Part shown: piece after piece, positions 42,543-52,984 of the stretch | Layout of the letters: each line of letters starts with the position of its first letter | How positions within the stretch are numbered: position 1 is the stretch's first letter | Source of the DNA: Thiopseudomonas alkaliphila | Lineage (GTDB): Bacteria > Pseudomonadota > Gammaproteobacteria > Pseudomonadales > Pseudomonadaceae | Reading direction: 5' to 3' | Assembly: GCF_001267175.1 (NCBI RefSeq) | Contig: NZ_CP012358.1 | Coordinates: forward strand, 248,001-312,000 | DNA: 64,000 nt | Translations under genes and position numbers: made by a program | Notes under the pieces: generated by a model | The model's input: the letters and a program-made list of their open reading frames with translations, nothing else | The model's database searches: none | What the model was told of the DNA's origin: nothing

Positions 42543-43007
42543 TTAGAGAGCAGGTCGGTAACGACGAGCTAAACCTATTAAGAAACTGCGTAGTAATTGA
42601 TCGCCGCAACTGCGGTAGTTACTGTGTTCTGGGTTACGAAACAGTGCACTTAGCTCATGTTTTGAGAGTTCGAAATCGACTGAGGCGAGTATTTCCAGCA
42701 TCTCGGCCTCTTGCAAAGAAAAAGCAATGCGTAGTTTTTTCAGGATTTGGTTGTTCGTGAGGCGCAGGTTAGCAGGGGCCATGGATTGCGGGCTAGGTCC
42801 CCGTTTTTCGATAATCAAACTGTCTAATACGTTGTGTAAGGTGGCATCTGTGCAACGCTTAAAAGAGCCTTGTTCTTCATTGGCTAAATAGCTTTTAAGT
42901 TCTTCAAGACTTAATTCAGGTTGTTTAAGATGAATTAGTGCTAAAAAATCAGGATCGGATAAGTTGAGCGTATAGCGTAGGCTACGCAGTACATCATTAT
43001 TAATCAT
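42543..43007 (-). CDS. yehS: YehS-like DUF1456 family protein
   Basis: This is a small soluble protein of 154 residues made of two DUF1456 repeats. The first begins MINNDVLRSLRYTLNLSDPD and the second LTNNQILKKLRIAFSLQEAE; each carries a following LSxxEL...F segment. The final LRSFLIGLARRYRP is conserved in the family. The molecular function is not established; E. coli YehS is the reference. It is followed on the same strand, upstream in coordinates of transcription, by ppiC with a short gap, so the two may be co-transcribed. Confidence 0.9.
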   Translation of the reverse strand: MINNDVLRSLRYTLNLSDPDFLALIHLKQPELSLEELKSYLANEEQGSFKRCTDATLHNVLDSLIIEKRGPSPQSMAPANLRLTNNQILKKLRIAFSLQEAEMLEILASVDFELSKHELSALFRNPEHSNYRSCGDQLLRSFLIGLARRYRPAL

Positions 43008-43036
43008 AAAATACCTTAAGGGGAAGAGGTTTGGCT

Positions 43037-43315
43037 TTAGTCTCGGTAAAATACATGGACTAAATGATAGCCAAACTTAGTTTTGATAGGCCCGTGAACA
43101 ACACCTGTGGGCTTTTTGAAAATTACTTGATCAATGGCTGGCACCATTTGTTTGGGGCGAACTTCTCCTAGGTCACCGCCACGTTTAGCTGAAGCACAGA
43201 GTGAAAATTTTTTGGCTAGTTGATCAAAAGCAGCACCTTTAGCTAAGCGCTGTTTAAGGTTCTCTGCTTCTGCTTGGGTTTTGACTAAAATATGGCGTGC
43301 CATTGCAGTAGCCAT
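43037..43315 (-). CDS. ppiC: Parvulin-type peptidyl-prolyl cis-trans isomerase
   Basis: This is a small cytoplasmic rotamase of 92 residues, the size of E. coli PpiC, consisting of a single parvulin domain without a signal peptide. Conserved blocks are ARHILVKTQAEAENLKQRLA, FDQLAKKFSLCASAKRGGDLG and the C-terminal VHGPIKTKFGYHLVHVFYRD with the active-site His. GGAG lies six bases before ATG 43315, which supports that start over an in-frame ATG 12 bases downstream. It is transcribed towards yehS. Confidence 0.94.
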   Translation of the reverse strand: MATAMARHILVKTQAEAENLKQRLAKGAAFDQLAKKFSLCASAKRGGDLGEVRPKQMVPAIDQVIFKKPTGVVHGPIKTKFGYHLVHVFYRD

Positions 43316-43415
43316 TGCATACTCCGCTAAAAATAATGAGTTTACTTGATTTCTACTCTAGGCGGGAGGTTGAGGTTAGCTATGGTAAGCTGTAGGTAAT
43401 AGGGTAGGAGGTATA

Positions 43416-44078
43416 ATGTCACAGGTAAATTGGCAGATATTTACAGAGCGAGACGCTTGTTCAAAGGCATTAGCCCAGGCACTAGCTAAGCAGTTACAAG
43501 CGCCAGGGCTAGTTTTCTTACCCGGCGGCTCAACCCCAAAATTGATGTTAACGCAGTTAGCTCAGCAACCAGCCGTTGATTGGGCGCAGGTAGTGGTGAG
43601 TGCCACTGATGAGCGCTGGGTAGCGGCAGATGCCGAGAGTAGTAACTTTGCTTTATTATCCCAAGCACTTCCTGCCGCGCAGCATCTGGATCCACGGCAG
43701 CAGCAAAGCACGCCAGAGCAGGCTGTGGTTTGCTGGCAGCGGGCTATTTCGCAGCAATTGCCGAGTCGCGCTACGGTTTTGGGCATGGGTGAAGATGGGC
43801 ACTTTGCTTCTTTATTTCCTGGTATGCCTAATTTGGATTTGGCGCTTAATAGTCAATTGCCAGTAGCAGGGGTAGTGGCAGCGGCACCTAGTGAGCCTAA
43901 AGTGCGTTTAAGTTTAAATTTAACTGCTTACTATCAAACTAACTGGTTGGCTGTGTTGATTTTTGGTGAGTCTAAAAAAGCCATTCTTGAGCAGGCGCTT
44001 GCTGGCAATCAGCAGTTACCCATTAGCCATTTTATTCAGCAGAGTCCATTACCTATCACTATTTATTGGGCGCCTTAG
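43416..44078 (+). CDS. pgl: 6-phosphogluconolactonase
   Basis: Pgl hydrolyses 6-phosphogluconolactone to 6-phosphogluconate. It has 220 residues of the DevB/SOL type. The sugar-phosphate isomerase-like core is visible: FLPGGSTPKLMLTQLAQ, VVVSATDERWVAADAESSN and GMGEDGHFASLFPG with the catalytic His-containing GEDGH motif. AGGAGG stands just upstream of ATG 43416. It is the first gene of a tight pgl-edd-eda unit that provides the Entner-Doudoroff steps after glucose-6-phosphate dehydrogenase. No zwf, hexR or glk gene is adjacent in this window. Confidence 0.94.
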   Translation: MSQVNWQIFTERDACSKALAQALAKQLQAPGLVFLPGGSTPKLMLTQLAQQPAVDWAQVVVSATDERWVAADAESSNFALLSQALPAAQHLDPRQQQSTPEQAVVCWQRAISQQLPSRATVLGMGEDGHFASLFPGMPNLDLALNSQLPVAGVVAAAPSEPKVRLSLNLTAYYQTNWLAVLIFGESKKAILEQALAGNQQLPISHFIQQSPLPITIYWAP

Positions 44079-44089
44079 CGAGGACTACC

Positions 44090-45904
44090 GTGATACATCC
44101 GCAACTAGAAGCTGTGACTGAGCAGATCCAGCAGCGCTCATTGACCAGACGTGCCGCTTATCTAGAAAAAATTCGCCAAGCCGCTGAGCGTCCGCGTCAG
44201 CAAGGATTAAGTTGTTCTAATTTAGCCCATGTCATGGCGGCAGAATCTGAGCAAGAGCGATTGATTATGCGCAGTGGTGGAGCATCGCATATTGCCATCA
44301 TCTCAAGCTATAACGATATGCTGTCAGCCCATGTTCCCCTAGCCGATTACCCTGAGATTTTAAAAAAAACCTTATTGCAGCGTGGTGCAACCGCGCAGTT
44401 TGCCGCTGGTGTGCCGGCGATGTGCGATGGTGTAACCCAAGGCACTGCGGCTATGCAACTGTCTTTATTTTCGCGGGACTTAATTGCCCAGGCAACCGCT
44501 ATTGGCCTTAGTCATGGGGTGTTTGATGGGGCTTTATACTTAGGGGTTTGCGACAAGATAGTGCCAGGTTTGCTGATTGGTGCTTTGCACTTTGGTCACC
44601 TACCTGCGGTATTTGTCCCTGCAGGGCCCATGCATTCTGGTTTGTCGAATCCAGAAAAAGCCGCTATTCGTGAGCGTTATGCTCGCGGTGAGGTCAGTCG
44701 TGATGAGTTACTCACTGCCGAGTTAGCGGCTTATCATGAGGCAGGCACCTGCACCTTTTACGGCACAGCTAATACAAATCAGATGCTAATGGAGGCCATG
44801 GGGCTGCATGTGCCGGGATCTGCCTTTGTGCATCCACAGACCTTATTACGCACTAAGCTAACTGAGCAAGCAGCACTAACGCTGCTGGAACTCACCAAAC
44901 AAGGCGAACGCTACCTGCCAGTGGGGCTGCAAATCAACGCTAAAGCCTTGGTCAATGGCATGGTAGCGTTATTAGCCACCAGTGGCTCGACCAACCATGG
45001 CTTGCACTTACCGGCGATTGCACGGGCAGCAGGCTATGAGCTGCGCTGGGAGGACTTTGCCCAGTTAGCCCAAGTCGTGCCGCAATTGGCTAAGGTGTAT
45101 CCCAATGGCGCAGCAGATGTGAATCAGTTTCATGCCGCAGGCGGTGTTGCTTGGGTACTTCGTGAGTTGTTACATGAGGGATTGTTACATGCCGATGTGC
45201 AAACCGCGTCAGCGCAAGGAATAAGTGCTTACACCCAAGAGGCGTATTTAAATAAAGAGCAATTAGCTTGGCGCGATTTGCCAGATACATCGCCTGCTGA
45301 AAATATTGTTCGCGTCTTCACTGAGCCTTTTGCGCAGCACAGTGGTTGGCATCTATTGCAGGGTAACTTGGGGCGAGCGATGGTGAAAAGCTCTGCAGTG
45401 AAGCCTGAGTTTTGGTCGATCAAAGCGCCAGCTAAAGTATTTGCTAGCGAGCAGGCTGCCGCTGAAGCGTATCAAGCCGGTACCTTGACTGGAGACTTTG
45501 TGATGGTGGTACGTTTTCAAGGACCGCGGGCGAATGGCATGCCAGAGCTGCACTCATTAATGCCTTTGCTAGCTAACTTACAGCAGCGTGGTCAGCGAGT
45601 GGCGTTGGTGACTGATGGTCGTTTGTCGGGAGCATCCGGCAAAGTGCTAACTGCATTACATGTAACCCCAGAAGCTGCAACCGAAAAAAGTGTGCTGAGT
45701 CTGATCCAAAATGATGATTTAATACACCTAGATGTAGAGGCTAACGTATTACAGCTTGAGGTAACGGCAGAGGAGCTAGCGTGTCGTCAACCTGCCAAGC
45801 AGCCTACGGATGAACCCTTTGGTTATGGACTAGAACTTTTTAAAGCGCAGCGCCAGTTGGCTAGCCCAGCCGATCAAGGTGCCAGCTTTCTGACTGAGGA
45901 ATAA
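44090..45904 (+). CDS. edd: Phosphogluconate dehydratase
   Basis: Edd dehydrates 6-phosphogluconate to KDPG, the first committed Entner-Doudoroff step, using an iron-sulfur cluster. It has 604 residues. IlvD/Edd-family blocks are present: SSYNDMLSAHVPL, GVPAMCDGVTQGTAAMQLSLFSRD, GVCDKIVPG, GTCTFYGTANTNQML and TDGRLSGASGKV. The start is GTG 44090, since AGGA at 44081-44084 lies ahead and the family begins MxPQLxxVT; an in-frame TTG at 44066 inside pgl is unlikely. It lies 11 bp after pgl and 3 bp before eda. Confidence 0.96.
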   Translation: MIHPQLEAVTEQIQQRSLTRRAAYLEKIRQAAERPRQQGLSCSNLAHVMAAESEQERLIMRSGGASHIAIISSYNDMLSAHVPLADYPEILKKTLLQRGATAQFAAGVPAMCDGVTQGTAAMQLSLFSRDLIAQATAIGLSHGVFDGALYLGVCDKIVPGLLIGALHFGHLPAVFVPAGPMHSGLSNPEKAAIRERYARGEVSRDELLTAELAAYHEAGTCTFYGTANTNQMLMEAMGLHVPGSAFVHPQTLLRTKLTEQAALTLLELTKQGERYLPVGLQINAKALVNGMVALLATSGSTNHGLHLPAIARAAGYELRWEDFAQLAQVVPQLAKVYPNGAADVNQFHAAGGVAWVLRELLHEGLLHADVQTASAQGISAYTQEAYLNKEQLAWRDLPDTSPAENIVRVFTEPFAQHSGWHLLQGNLGRAMVKSSAVKPEFWSIKAPAKVFASEQAAAEAYQAGTLTGDFVMVVRFQGPRANGMPELHSLMPLLANLQQRGQRVALVTDGRLSGASGKVLTALHVTPEAATEKSVLSLIQNDDLIHLDVEANVLQLEVTAEELACRQPAKQPTDEPFGYGLELFKAQRQLASPADQGASFLTEE

Positions 45905-45907
45905 GCC

Positions 45908-46552
45908 ATGAAAATGACGATGGAAGATGTACTCAGAAAAGCATATCCGGTATTGCCAGTGTTGGTCATTGATGATGTCGCACGGGCGGTTGACTTAGCT
46001 AAAGCCTTGTATGCTGGTGGCATTAAGGTATTAGAAGTTACGTTACGTACGCCCAATGCGTTGCAGGCGTTAACTCAAATGCGCCAGCAATTACCAGAAA
46101 TGATTATTGGTGCGGGCACAGTAATTCATGCTGAGCAATTTCAGCAATCGATTGATGCCGGGGCGCAGTTTGCGGTTAGTCCAGGCTTTAGTCGCGGCTT
46201 AGTAGAGGAGGCGGCTAAGCATCCTGATTTGCCCTACTTGCCGGCAGTGATGACGCCGTCAGAGGTATTGCAGGCTTTAGAATATGGCTATCGTTCATTA
46301 AAGCTATTTCCCGCGAATGGCGGGGCTAGTGTGCGGATGCTGAATAGTTTTAAAGGTCCTTTTACTGGTATTAGTTTTTGTCCCACGGGCGGCATTACGC
46401 GGGATAACTTATTAAGCTTTTTAAGTTTACCCAATGTGGTTTGTTGTGGCGGCACCTGGATCGCTCCAGCCAGCTTAGTTAATGCCGGGGCCTGGGATCA
46501 AATCACTGAGCTGGCGCGTGAAGCCTGCCAGTTAGCCGGAAGCTTAGAGTGA
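45908..46552 (+). CDS. eda: KDPG/KHG aldolase (2-dehydro-3-deoxyphosphogluconate aldolase)
   Basis: Eda cleaves KDPG to pyruvate and glyceraldehyde-3-phosphate. It has 214 residues. Seen are PVLVIDDVARAVDLAKALYAGGIKVLEVTLRT with the active-site Glu, IGAGTVIHAEQ, the FAVSPGFSRGL block, LPAVMTPSEVLQA and the Schiff-base Lys in LKLFPANGGASVRML. It follows edd after three bases, and its TGA overlaps the ATG of the thioesterase gene, so the four genes are probably one transcript. Confidence 0.97.
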   Translation: MKMTMEDVLRKAYPVLPVLVIDDVARAVDLAKALYAGGIKVLEVTLRTPNALQALTQMRQQLPEMIIGAGTVIHAEQFQQSIDAGAQFAVSPGFSRGLVEEAAKHPDLPYLPAVMTPSEVLQALEYGYRSLKLFPANGGASVRMLNSFKGPFTGISFCPTGGITRDNLLSFLSLPNVVCCGGTWIAPASLVNAGAWDQITELAREACQLAGSLE

Positions 46553-46995
46553 TGTCCATTGAGTGGGATTGGCCAGCCCCCTTTACGGTGCCACTAACCG
46601 TGACTGATGAGGCGATTGATGAGTTGGGACATGTCAATAATGCCGTGTATGTGCGTTGGATGGAGCGTTGTGCTTGGCAGCATTCACAGGCTTTAGGCTT
46701 AGGTTTGGCAGAGTATCAGGCGCTTGATCGGGCGATGGCAGTATTGCGGCATGAAATTGATTATCTAGCCAGTGCTTATCTGGGAGATGAGCTGCTTATG
46801 GCGACTTGGATTGTGCAATCTGATCAGCGTTTACGTATGGATCGGCATTTCCAGCTAGTCAGAGTCAAGGATGCCAGCGTATTATTGCGCGCCAAAACCA
46901 CTTTCGTCTGTATTGAGTTGTCAACGGGGCGACCTAAACGGATGCCTGCGAGCTTTATCCAGGGGTATGGTCAAGCACTGGTAGTGCCAGCCTAG
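46552..46995 (+). CDS. Acyl-CoA thioesterase, hot-dog fold (4HBT family)
   Basis: This is a small thioesterase of 147 residues. The YbgC/FadM-like N-terminal motif is TVTDEAIDELGHVNNAVYVRWMERCAW in parts, with the conserved His-Val-Asn-Asn segment. The central VLRHEIDYLASAYLGDEL and the C-terminal RAKTTFVCIELSTGRPKRMP strands complete a single hot-dog domain. The ATG overlaps the eda stop (TGATG), so it is translationally coupled to eda although not obviously part of sugar catabolism. Likely substrates are acyl-CoA or aromatic acyl-CoA esters; the exact one is unknown. Confidence 0.88.
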   Translation: MSIEWDWPAPFTVPLTVTDEAIDELGHVNNAVYVRWMERCAWQHSQALGLGLAEYQALDRAMAVLRHEIDYLASAYLGDELLMATWIVQSDQRLRMDRHFQLVRVKDASVLLRAKTTFVCIELSTGRPKRMPASFIQGYGQALVVPA

Positions 46996-47034
46996 TCATT
47001 AGTCAGTTATCGAGCAAAAAGAGTAAAACCTAGC

Positions 47035-47985
47035 GTGCAAATTGCTTTAGCGCCCATGGAAGGGTTAGTAGACGATATTTTGCGTGATATTTTAACGCAA
47101 GTTGGTGGCATCGATTGGTGTGTCAGTGAGTTTGTGCGGGTCACTGATCGTATTTTGCCGCGTAAAAGTTTTTTGCGTTTAGCACCTGAGTTGCTTACTC
47201 AAGCAAAAACTCCGGTGGGCACCTCAATGCGTTTACAGCTATTGGGCTCAGACCCTAGTTGTTTGGCCGATAATGCCGCTTATGCCTTCAAGTTAGGCGC
47301 GCCAGTGGTTGACTTTAACTTTGGTTGTCCGGCCAAAACTGTAAATAAATCTCGAGGGGGCGCTGTCTTGCTGGAAGAGCCCGAATTGCTGTTTCAAATT
47401 ATGCAAGAGGTTCGCGCCACTGTGCCAGTTGGGGCTAAAATCACTGCAAAAATGCGCTTAGGCTTACAGGATAAGAGTAAGGCGCTTGATTGTGCCCGCG
47501 CTTTGGCTGAGGGTGGAGCGCAACAGTTAGTCGTGCATGCTAGAACCAAGGCTGAGGGCTATAAACCGCCTGCCCATTGGGAGTGGGTGGCGCAGGTAAA
47601 ACAGGTGGTTGACTGTCCGGTATATGCCAATGGCGATATTTGGAGTGTCGAGGATTGGCATCGCTGCCGCGCCGTTAGTGGCGTAGATGATGTGATGATT
47701 GGTCGTGGCTTGGTTTGGCAGCCCGATTTAGCAGCACAAATTTTAGCGGTCAAGGAAGGGCGTAGCTTTACTCCTTACACTTGGCGCGAGGTAGCACCTT
47801 TAGTAGCTGAGTTCTGGCGACAAGCACGGATTAAAATAAAGCCACAATTTGCCCCCGGTCGTTTAAAGCAATGGCTTGCCCTGTTAGGTAATCGCTACCC
47901 GGAAGCGCGGCAATTATTTAACCAGTTACGAACCGAAAAAGATTGTGTGGTGATTGATCAGTTGATGCAAAGAGTAATTTTATAG
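47035..47985 (+). CDS. dusC: tRNA-dihydrouridine(16) synthase
   Basis: DusC reduces U16 in tRNA to dihydrouridine using FMN and NADPH. It has 316 residues starting with GTG. TIM-barrel motifs are [34 protein letters not shown] with the catalytic Cys, [21 protein letters not shown] and [12 protein letters not shown] followed by [10 protein letters not shown]. The short length and the early-residue pattern fit DusC rather than DusA or DusB. It is 39 bp after the thioesterase gene and ends at a strong bidirectional terminator shared with infA. Confidence 0.94.
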   Translation: MQIALAPMEGLVDDILRDILTQVGGIDWCVSEFVRVTDRILPRKSFLRLAPELLTQAKTPVGTSMRLQLLGSDPSCLADNAAYAFKLGAPVVDFNFGCPAKTVNKSRGGAVLLEEPELLFQIMQEVRATVPVGAKITAKMRLGLQDKSKALDCARALAEGGAQQLVVHARTKAEGYKPPAHWEWVAQVKQVVDCPVYANGDIWSVEDWHRCRAVSGVDDVMIGRGLVWQPDLAAQILAVKEGRSFTPYTWREVAPLVAEFWRQARIKIKPQFAPGRLKQWLALLGNRYPEARQLFNQLRTEKDCVVIDQLMQRVIL

Positions 47986-47992
47986 CTAAAAC

Positions 47993-48023
47993 AAAACAGC
48001 CGAACTTAAAGTTCGGCTGTTTT
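47993..48023. terminator. Bidirectional terminator between dusC and infA
   Basis: A perfect 14-bp stem (aaaacagccgaact / agttcggctgtttt) with a 3-nt loop gives T-runs on both strands between the converging genes. Confidence 0.95.
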
Positions 48024-48041
48024 GATTAAATAGACGGCTGA

Positions 48042-48260
48042 TTAGCGGGCGCGGTAGGTGATGCGGCCTTTGCTTAAATCATACGGCGTTAGCTCAACGC
48101 GCACTTTGTCACCGGTTAAAATACGGATATAGTTTTTACGCATTTTTCCTGAGATATGTGCAGTAACCACGTGACCATTTTCTAGCTCTACACGAAACAT
48201 AGTGTTAGGCAAGGTGTCAACAATGGTGCCTTCCATCTCAAAGCTGTCTTCTTTAGACAT
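48042..48260 (-). CDS. infA: Translation initiation factor IF-1
   Basis: IF-1 binds the 30S A-site during initiation. It is an S1-like OB fold of 72 residues, the universal size: [42 protein letters not shown] and [22 protein letters not shown]. It is transcribed after bpt, as in Pseudomonas, with 142 bp between them, so it probably has its own promoter. In Pseudomonas its downstream convergent neighbour is clpA; here it is dusC. Confidence 0.98.
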   Translation of the reverse strand: MSKEDSFEMEGTIVDTLPNTMFRVELENGHVVTAHISGKMRKNYIRILTGDKVRVELTPYDLSKGRITYRAR

Positions 48261-48402
48261 CCAATAAAACCCTCGATAATACTAAAAGTAAGCCTCAGTA
48301 CTGAATTGTCGTCGAGGCGAAAGCGGAGCATATTTTAAGCTAAATCAATCAAAAAAGCCAGATAACTCGCTGAGCTATTTCAAAAAGCGCAAGTTAACGT
48401 GG

Positions 48403-49125
48403 TTATTTGGGGGCAAATGCATGCCACTGCTCATTAAAATATAGCTCAAAGGGGGCGTAACCGGTTTTGTAGTCCATCTTAGGATGTTCGGCAATCCAAA
48501 AACCTAAATAGACGTAAGGTTTTTGCTGTTGCTGCGCAAGTTCAATTTGCTTAAGTACGGATAAGCTGCCTAGGCTCAGATGGGCTAGATCTGGATCAAA
48601 AAAGGTGTATACCGCCGATAAAGAGTTCGCTAAAAAATCAGTCACCGCCACGGCAAGCAACTGGTTTGAGTGTTGATCACGCAGTTCAACCAATTGGGTT
48701 GAGCCAGCATGCTGAATTAGAAAACTATGATAGCTTTGGCGTGAAGGTGGAAACATATCACCATCTGCGTGACGCTGCTCTAAATAGCGATAGTACAGGG
48801 CGTAATGTTCCTCAAGAAATTCCGGTTGGCGAATCTGAGTGAGCACATGGCGATTGCGATTGAGTAGCTTGCGTTGGGTGCGTGAGGGTTTGAACTGCTG
48901 CACTGGCACCCGTAGCGAAACACAGCGTTCGCAATTTTGGCAGTGGGGCCGATAAAAATACTGCCCATTACGTCGAAATCCGGCAGCACCCAGCTGCTCT
49001 TGTAGGTCAAGACTAAGCTCGGTGTCGGGATGAACCAGTAAGTTGGATGCCTTTCGGTCATCAAAGTAGCCGCAGGATTCATTGTCCAGTAGCACTACTG
49101 GAATGTGCTCAAGGGAGTTAATCAT
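48403..49125 (-). CDS. bpt: Aspartate/glutamate leucyltransferase Bpt
   Basis: Bpt attaches leucine from Leu-tRNA to proteins with N-terminal Asp or Glu, creating an N-degron for ClpS. It has 240 residues from ATG 49125 ([20 protein letters not shown]); further in-frame codons upstream lie inside aat. The ATE domains are visible: the N-terminal [10 protein letters not shown] and [16 protein letters not shown] cysteine cluster, and the C-terminal [15 protein letters not shown] and [20 protein letters not shown]. It overlaps aat by 8 bp, so the two transferases are coupled. Confidence 0.96.
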   Translation of the reverse strand: MINSLEHIPVVLLDNESCGYFDDRKASNLLVHPDTELSLDLQEQLGAAGFRRNGQYFYRPHCQNCERCVSLRVPVQQFKPSRTQRKLLNRNRHVLTQIRQPEFLEEHYALYYRYLEQRHADGDMFPPSRQSYHSFLIQHAGSTQLVELRDQHSNQLLAVAVTDFLANSLSAVYTFFDPDLAHLSLGSLSVLKQIELAQQQQKPYVYLGFWIAEHPKMDYKTGYAPFELYFNEQWHAFAPK

Positions 49126-49831
49126 TGTGCTTATCCAGTACCAGCGAAAGCGAGCGGGGTGTCCAGTCCATGCGACAGGGGCGATCAGCAAACTGATTTA
49201 AAAAATCGGCAAATGCCGTGCGGCTGATGGGTTCTGCCCCGAAACTGGCCAAGTGTTCAGTGTGAACTTGGCAGTCAATTAAGGCAAACTGCTGGGCTTT
49301 AAGCTCACTCACTAAGGTGGCAAAGCCTACTTTCGAGGCATTACTGACCCGACTAAACATAGATTCACCAAAAAACACTTGGCCTAAAGCAACGCCATAT
49401 AAGCCGCCGACTAGTTCTTGTGCTTGCCATACTTCAACCGAGTGGGCGATTCCTGCGTGATGCAGTTGTTGGTAGGCCGTTTGCATGGCTTGAGTAATCC
49501 AAGTGCCATGGGCATCGCGGGGAGCGGCGCAGCCGGTTATGACCTCAGCAAAGGCTTGATTTAAGGTGACGCTAAACTGCGCTTTACGGAATGTTTTACG
49601 CAGGCTTTTGCTTAGGTGAAAACGCTCTGGAAATAAGACCGTCCGCGGATTAGGCGACCACCATAGGATAGGCTGACCTGGACTAAACCACGGAAAGCAT
49701 CCATGTCGATAGGCGGCAGTGAGGCGCTCCACTGACAGGTCACCGCCTCCGGCGAGTAATCCGTCGGGTTGCTTGAGAGCAGTGCTTAGAGGCGGAAAGT
49801 CGCAGTTATCAGGGCTAAGCCAAGGCAGCAT
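49118..49831 (-). CDS. aat: Leucyl/phenylalanyl-tRNA--protein transferase
   Basis: Aat adds Leu or Phe to N-terminal Lys or Arg of proteins, marking them for ClpS-ClpAP. It has 237 residues from ATG 49831 ([20 protein letters not shown]), chosen because AAAGGATC lies seven bases upstream and the family starts there. Conserved blocks are [66 protein letters not shown] and [21 protein letters not shown]. It is divergent from ftsK. The thioredoxin reductase gene that stands between aat and ftsK in P. aeruginosa (recalled) is absent. Confidence 0.96.
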   Translation of the reverse strand: MLPWLSPDNCDFPPLSTALKQPDGLLAGGGDLSVERLTAAYRHGCFPWFSPGQPILWWSPNPRTVLFPERFHLSKSLRKTFRKAQFSVTLNQAFAEVITGCAAPRDAHGTWITQAMQTAYQQLHHAGIAHSVEVWQAQELVGGLYGVALGQVFFGESMFSRVSNASKVGFATLVSELKAQQFALIDCQVHTEHLASFGAEPISRTAFADFLNQFADRPCRMDWTPRSLSLVLDKHND

Positions 49832-49942
49832 GCTAGATCCTTTAAGTAAAAGTGCCAACAAAATAAGTTCCACCATAGAGCAAAATATTTACTTTGGAAA
49901 CTTGCTTAATCGGGCATGAAATTTTCACTGTAAATCCGTACA

Positions 49943-52900
49943 ATGCATGCTTTTACTGTGGTTGTTATTTTTACTGGTAGCGAGTCAGGTATTCCTTTGA
50001 AAAAGTTGAGTAAGCAAAAGAGTAGTGAGCGTCAGCCAATCTCTTGGCATGAACAGGTTCAGGTCCGGATGAAAGAAGGGCTGGTGTTGCTGCTGGTGGT
50101 GCTCAGTGTGTTTTTTTGGATGGTGTTAATTAGTTTTAATCCTAAAGACCCGAGTTTTAGTCAAGCCAGTATGGATGCAGTCCCAGTGCAAAACTGGGGA
50201 GGGCGCTTAGGGGCTTGGGTGGCGGATATTTTATTTAGCGCTGTGGGCTACTTTGCTTGGGTGTTTCCAATTTTACTGGTGATTAAAACCATTCAAGTAT
50301 TTTTACGCCGTTATCAGCCAATTGAGCTGGATAGCAAAGTGTTAGTAATACGCAGTGTGGGCTTTATTCTGTTGATGGTGTCTGGCGCTGGTTTGGCTTA
50401 TATCTTTCAGCTTAAGCCAGCAGATCAGTTGACCAACTACAACATTATTGGCGAAACCCTAGGCGGTATAGCGGTATCTTTGCTTAATAGCCAAGGTGCT
50501 AGCTTATTATTATTTGCTGCTTTTTTAATTGGATTTACTACCTTTACCAATCTGTCCTGGTTCAATTTAATGGAGAAAATCGGCAAGTATGCACTGGTCT
50601 TATGGGAGCGTTTGGCCAGTAACTTTCAGGATCGCCAACAACGCCGTGCCGAATTAGCCGCTGAGGAGATGCTTGAGGAAGAAGATGAGTTAGACGCTCA
50701 GCCAGTGGCCTCGCTCAAACAGCGTAAAGAGCCCGAGTTAACCTCATTTTCCGCCACGGTTGATACAGCGGATACAACCTCAGGCTTTGATCAGCAACCT
50801 GTAATCGCCTTTGAGAATGTGAGCTCCTTAGCCTCTATTCGTGATCAGTTAGCCCGTGAGCCCGTAGCGCCAGTCAGTGGGCCAAAAATTCACCGAGTAG
50901 CACCTGCAGCACGTCCTGCGCCTGTTTCTGAGCCAGCTATGCACGTGGCCCCCGTCGTTGCTATTGACGAACCAGAAGATAAAACCGAAGTATCTGTTTC
51001 CACTCGCTTTATTCGTCGTCCAGCCAGCGAGCGTACTGAGCCTACGCTTTCTTCGCTAACCCTAGAAGAAGACTATTTAGTGACAGAAGAGGATGCGTTC
51101 GACGTAGCCCCTTTAACTGAGCTAGATACCGCAATCGATCAGCCGGCTCCAGCGTCAGCGCCAGAAGTTGCTAGCGCAGCGCCTAGTGCCGCCAGTCAAA
51201 CGGCGTCTGAGAGCCTAGCCGATATGAGCGTGCCAAGCATTAGCCGCAGTTATCAAACCGAGCAACCTAATCAGTTTGCGCAGTGGCAACCGAGCACTAG
51301 TCCTAATTTAGTTACAGCTCAAACTTTTGCAGCAGCTCAGCCAGTGTCACCTGCAGCGCCTGAGTCTGCGGTATCTCAGCCTACTATTGGTCCTGCAACG
51401 CCAGCTATGTATCACCCAGAGCCGGTAGCGAGTGCGCCTATTACCCCGATGACCACCGTTGATCGCGGTCTAGTGGGCACCTTGCCGCCCCTGAGTTTAT
51501 TGGATACGCCTTCAGCTAAAGCGATTAGCTACAGTGAGCAAGAGCTCATGGAGATGTCCCATACGTTAGAAACTAAGCTCAAAGAGTTTGGCGTTCAGGT
51601 TACTGTCGAGTCAGTGCATCCGGGGCCTGTAGTGACACGCTTTGAGATTGAGCTAGCGCCTGGAATTAAAGTTAGTAGGATTACCAACTTAGCCAAAGAC
51701 TTAGCCCGCTCCATGGCTATGATCAGTGTGCGAGTGGTTGAGGTGATTCCAGGTAAAACCACGGTTGGGATTGAAGTGCCCAATGAAAACCGCCAGATCG
51801 TGCGCTTAGTTGAGGTAATTGATACCCCGGAGTTTGAAGATAAGCAGTCGGCAGTGTCATTAGGCTTGGGGCATGATATTAGTGGTCAGCCGGTAACTGC
51901 TGATCTTGCGAAAATGCCACACTTACTGGTGGCAGGTACTACCGGATCAGGGAAGTCGGTAGGGGTTAACGCGATGATTCTCTCGATTTTATTTAAATCG
52001 ACTCCAGAGGACGCGCGCTTGATCATGATTGACCCCAAAATGCTAGAGCTCTCAATTTATGAAGGGATTCCGCATTTATTATGTCCGGTAGTGACGGATA
52101 TGAAAGAGGCTGCCAATGCACTGCGTTGGTGTGTGGCTGAGATGGAACGCCGCTATAAGTTAATGGCAGCGATGGGGGTTAGAAACCTAGCGGGCTTTAA
52201 TGAGAAAATCCGCCAAGCCGAGATGGCTGGGCAGCCTTTAGCGGATCCGACTTATCGCAAACAAAGCCCAGACGATTTGCCGCCGACCTTAACTAAGTTG
52301 CCAACCATTGTGGTTGTGGTTGATGAGTTTGCCGACATGATTATGATCGTTGGCAAAAAAGTTGAAGAGCTAATTGCACGTATTGCACAAAAAGCACGGG
52401 CAGCAGGAATTCATTTAATTTTAGCGACCCAACGTCCTTCGGTGGATGTGATAACTGGCCTAATTAAAGCCAATATTCCCACCCGTATGGCCTTCCAAGT
52501 CTCTAGTAAAATTGACTCGCGGACTATTTTAGATCAGGGCGGAGCAGAACAACTGCTAGGCCACGGCGATATGCTGTACCTACCTTCAGGTACTAGTGTG
52601 CCGACTCGGGTGCATGGTGCCTTTGTTTCTGATGAGGAAGTGCATCGTGTGGTAGATGCTTGGAAACAACGAGGTGCGCCTGATTATATTGAAGAGATTC
52701 TCGTCGGTGAGGAAGAGTCAGAGGCAACCATGGCCACCGATGGTGAAGAGGATGATCCACTGTTTGATGAGGCTGTATATTTTGTGACAGAGTCGCGCCG
52801 GGCTTCTATATCAGCGGTACAACGTAAGCTACGTGTTGGTTACAACCGTGCTGCACGGATGATTGAGGCAATGGAAGCAGCGGGGATTGTTTCAGAAGCG

Positions 52901-52951
52901 GCACATAATGGCTCGCGTGAGGTCATAGCTCCGCCGCCAGTTAAAGACTAG
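49943..52951 (+). CDS. ftsK: DNA translocase FtsK
   Basis: FtsK coordinates septation with chromosome-terminus segregation and XerCD recombination. It has up to 1002 residues. There are four N-terminal TM helices (about residues 45-65, 90-115, 133-155, 175-200), an acidic Pro/Ala/Glu-rich linker (about 225-510), then alpha and beta motor domains with Walker [11 protein letters not shown] (about 665) and Walker [12 protein letters not shown]. The C-terminal winged-helix gamma domain that reads KOPS is [20 protein letters not shown] and following. The start is uncertain: ATG 49943 overlaps a -10-like TACAAT, and TTG 49997 (LKKLSKQKS) fits homologues in length. Confidence 0.96.
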   Translation: MHAFTVVVIFTGSESGIPLKKLSKQKSSERQPISWHEQVQVRMKEGLVLLLVVLSVFFWMVLISFNPKDPSFSQASMDAVPVQNWGGRLGAWVADILFSAVGYFAWVFPILLVIKTIQVFLRRYQPIELDSKVLVIRSVGFILLMVSGAGLAYIFQLKPADQLTNYNIIGETLGGIAVSLLNSQGASLLLFAAFLIGFTTFTNLSWFNLMEKIGKYALVLWERLASNFQDRQQRRAELAAEEMLEEEDELDAQPVASLKQRKEPELTSFSATVDTADTTSGFDQQPVIAFENVSSLASIRDQLAREPVAPVSGPKIHRVAPAARPAPVSEPAMHVAPVVAIDEPEDKTEVSVSTRFIRRPASERTEPTLSSLTLEEDYLVTEEDAFDVAPLTELDTAIDQPAPASAPEVASAAPSAASQTASESLADMSVPSISRSYQTEQPNQFAQWQPSTSPNLVTAQTFAAAQPVSPAAPESAVSQPTIGPATPAMYHPEPVASAPITPMTTVDRGLVGTLPPLSLLDTPSAKAISYSEQELMEMSHTLETKLKEFGVQVTVESVHPGPVVTRFEIELAPGIKVSRITNLAKDLARSMAMISVRVVEVIPGKTTVGIEVPNENRQIVRLVEVIDTPEFEDKQSAVSLGLGHDISGQPVTADLAKMPHLLVAGTTGSGKSVGVNAMILSILFKSTPEDARLIMIDPKMLELSIYEGIPHLLCPVVTDMKEAANALRWCVAEMERRYKLMAAMGVRNLAGFNEKIRQAEMAGQPLADPTYRKQSPDDLPPTLTKLPTIVVVVDEFADMIMIVGKKVEELIARIAQKARAAGIHLILATQRPSVDVITGLIKANIPTRMAFQVSSKIDSRTILDQGGAEQLLGHGDMLYLPSGTSVPTRVHGAFVSDEEVHRVVDAWKQRGAPDYIEEILVGEEESEATMATDGEEDDPLFDEAVYFVTESRRASISAVQRKLRVGYNRAARMIEAMEAAGIVSEAAHNGSREVIAPPPVKD

Positions 52952-52984
52952 TAGGCAGTGATCGTTATTGAAGAAGGGATAAGT

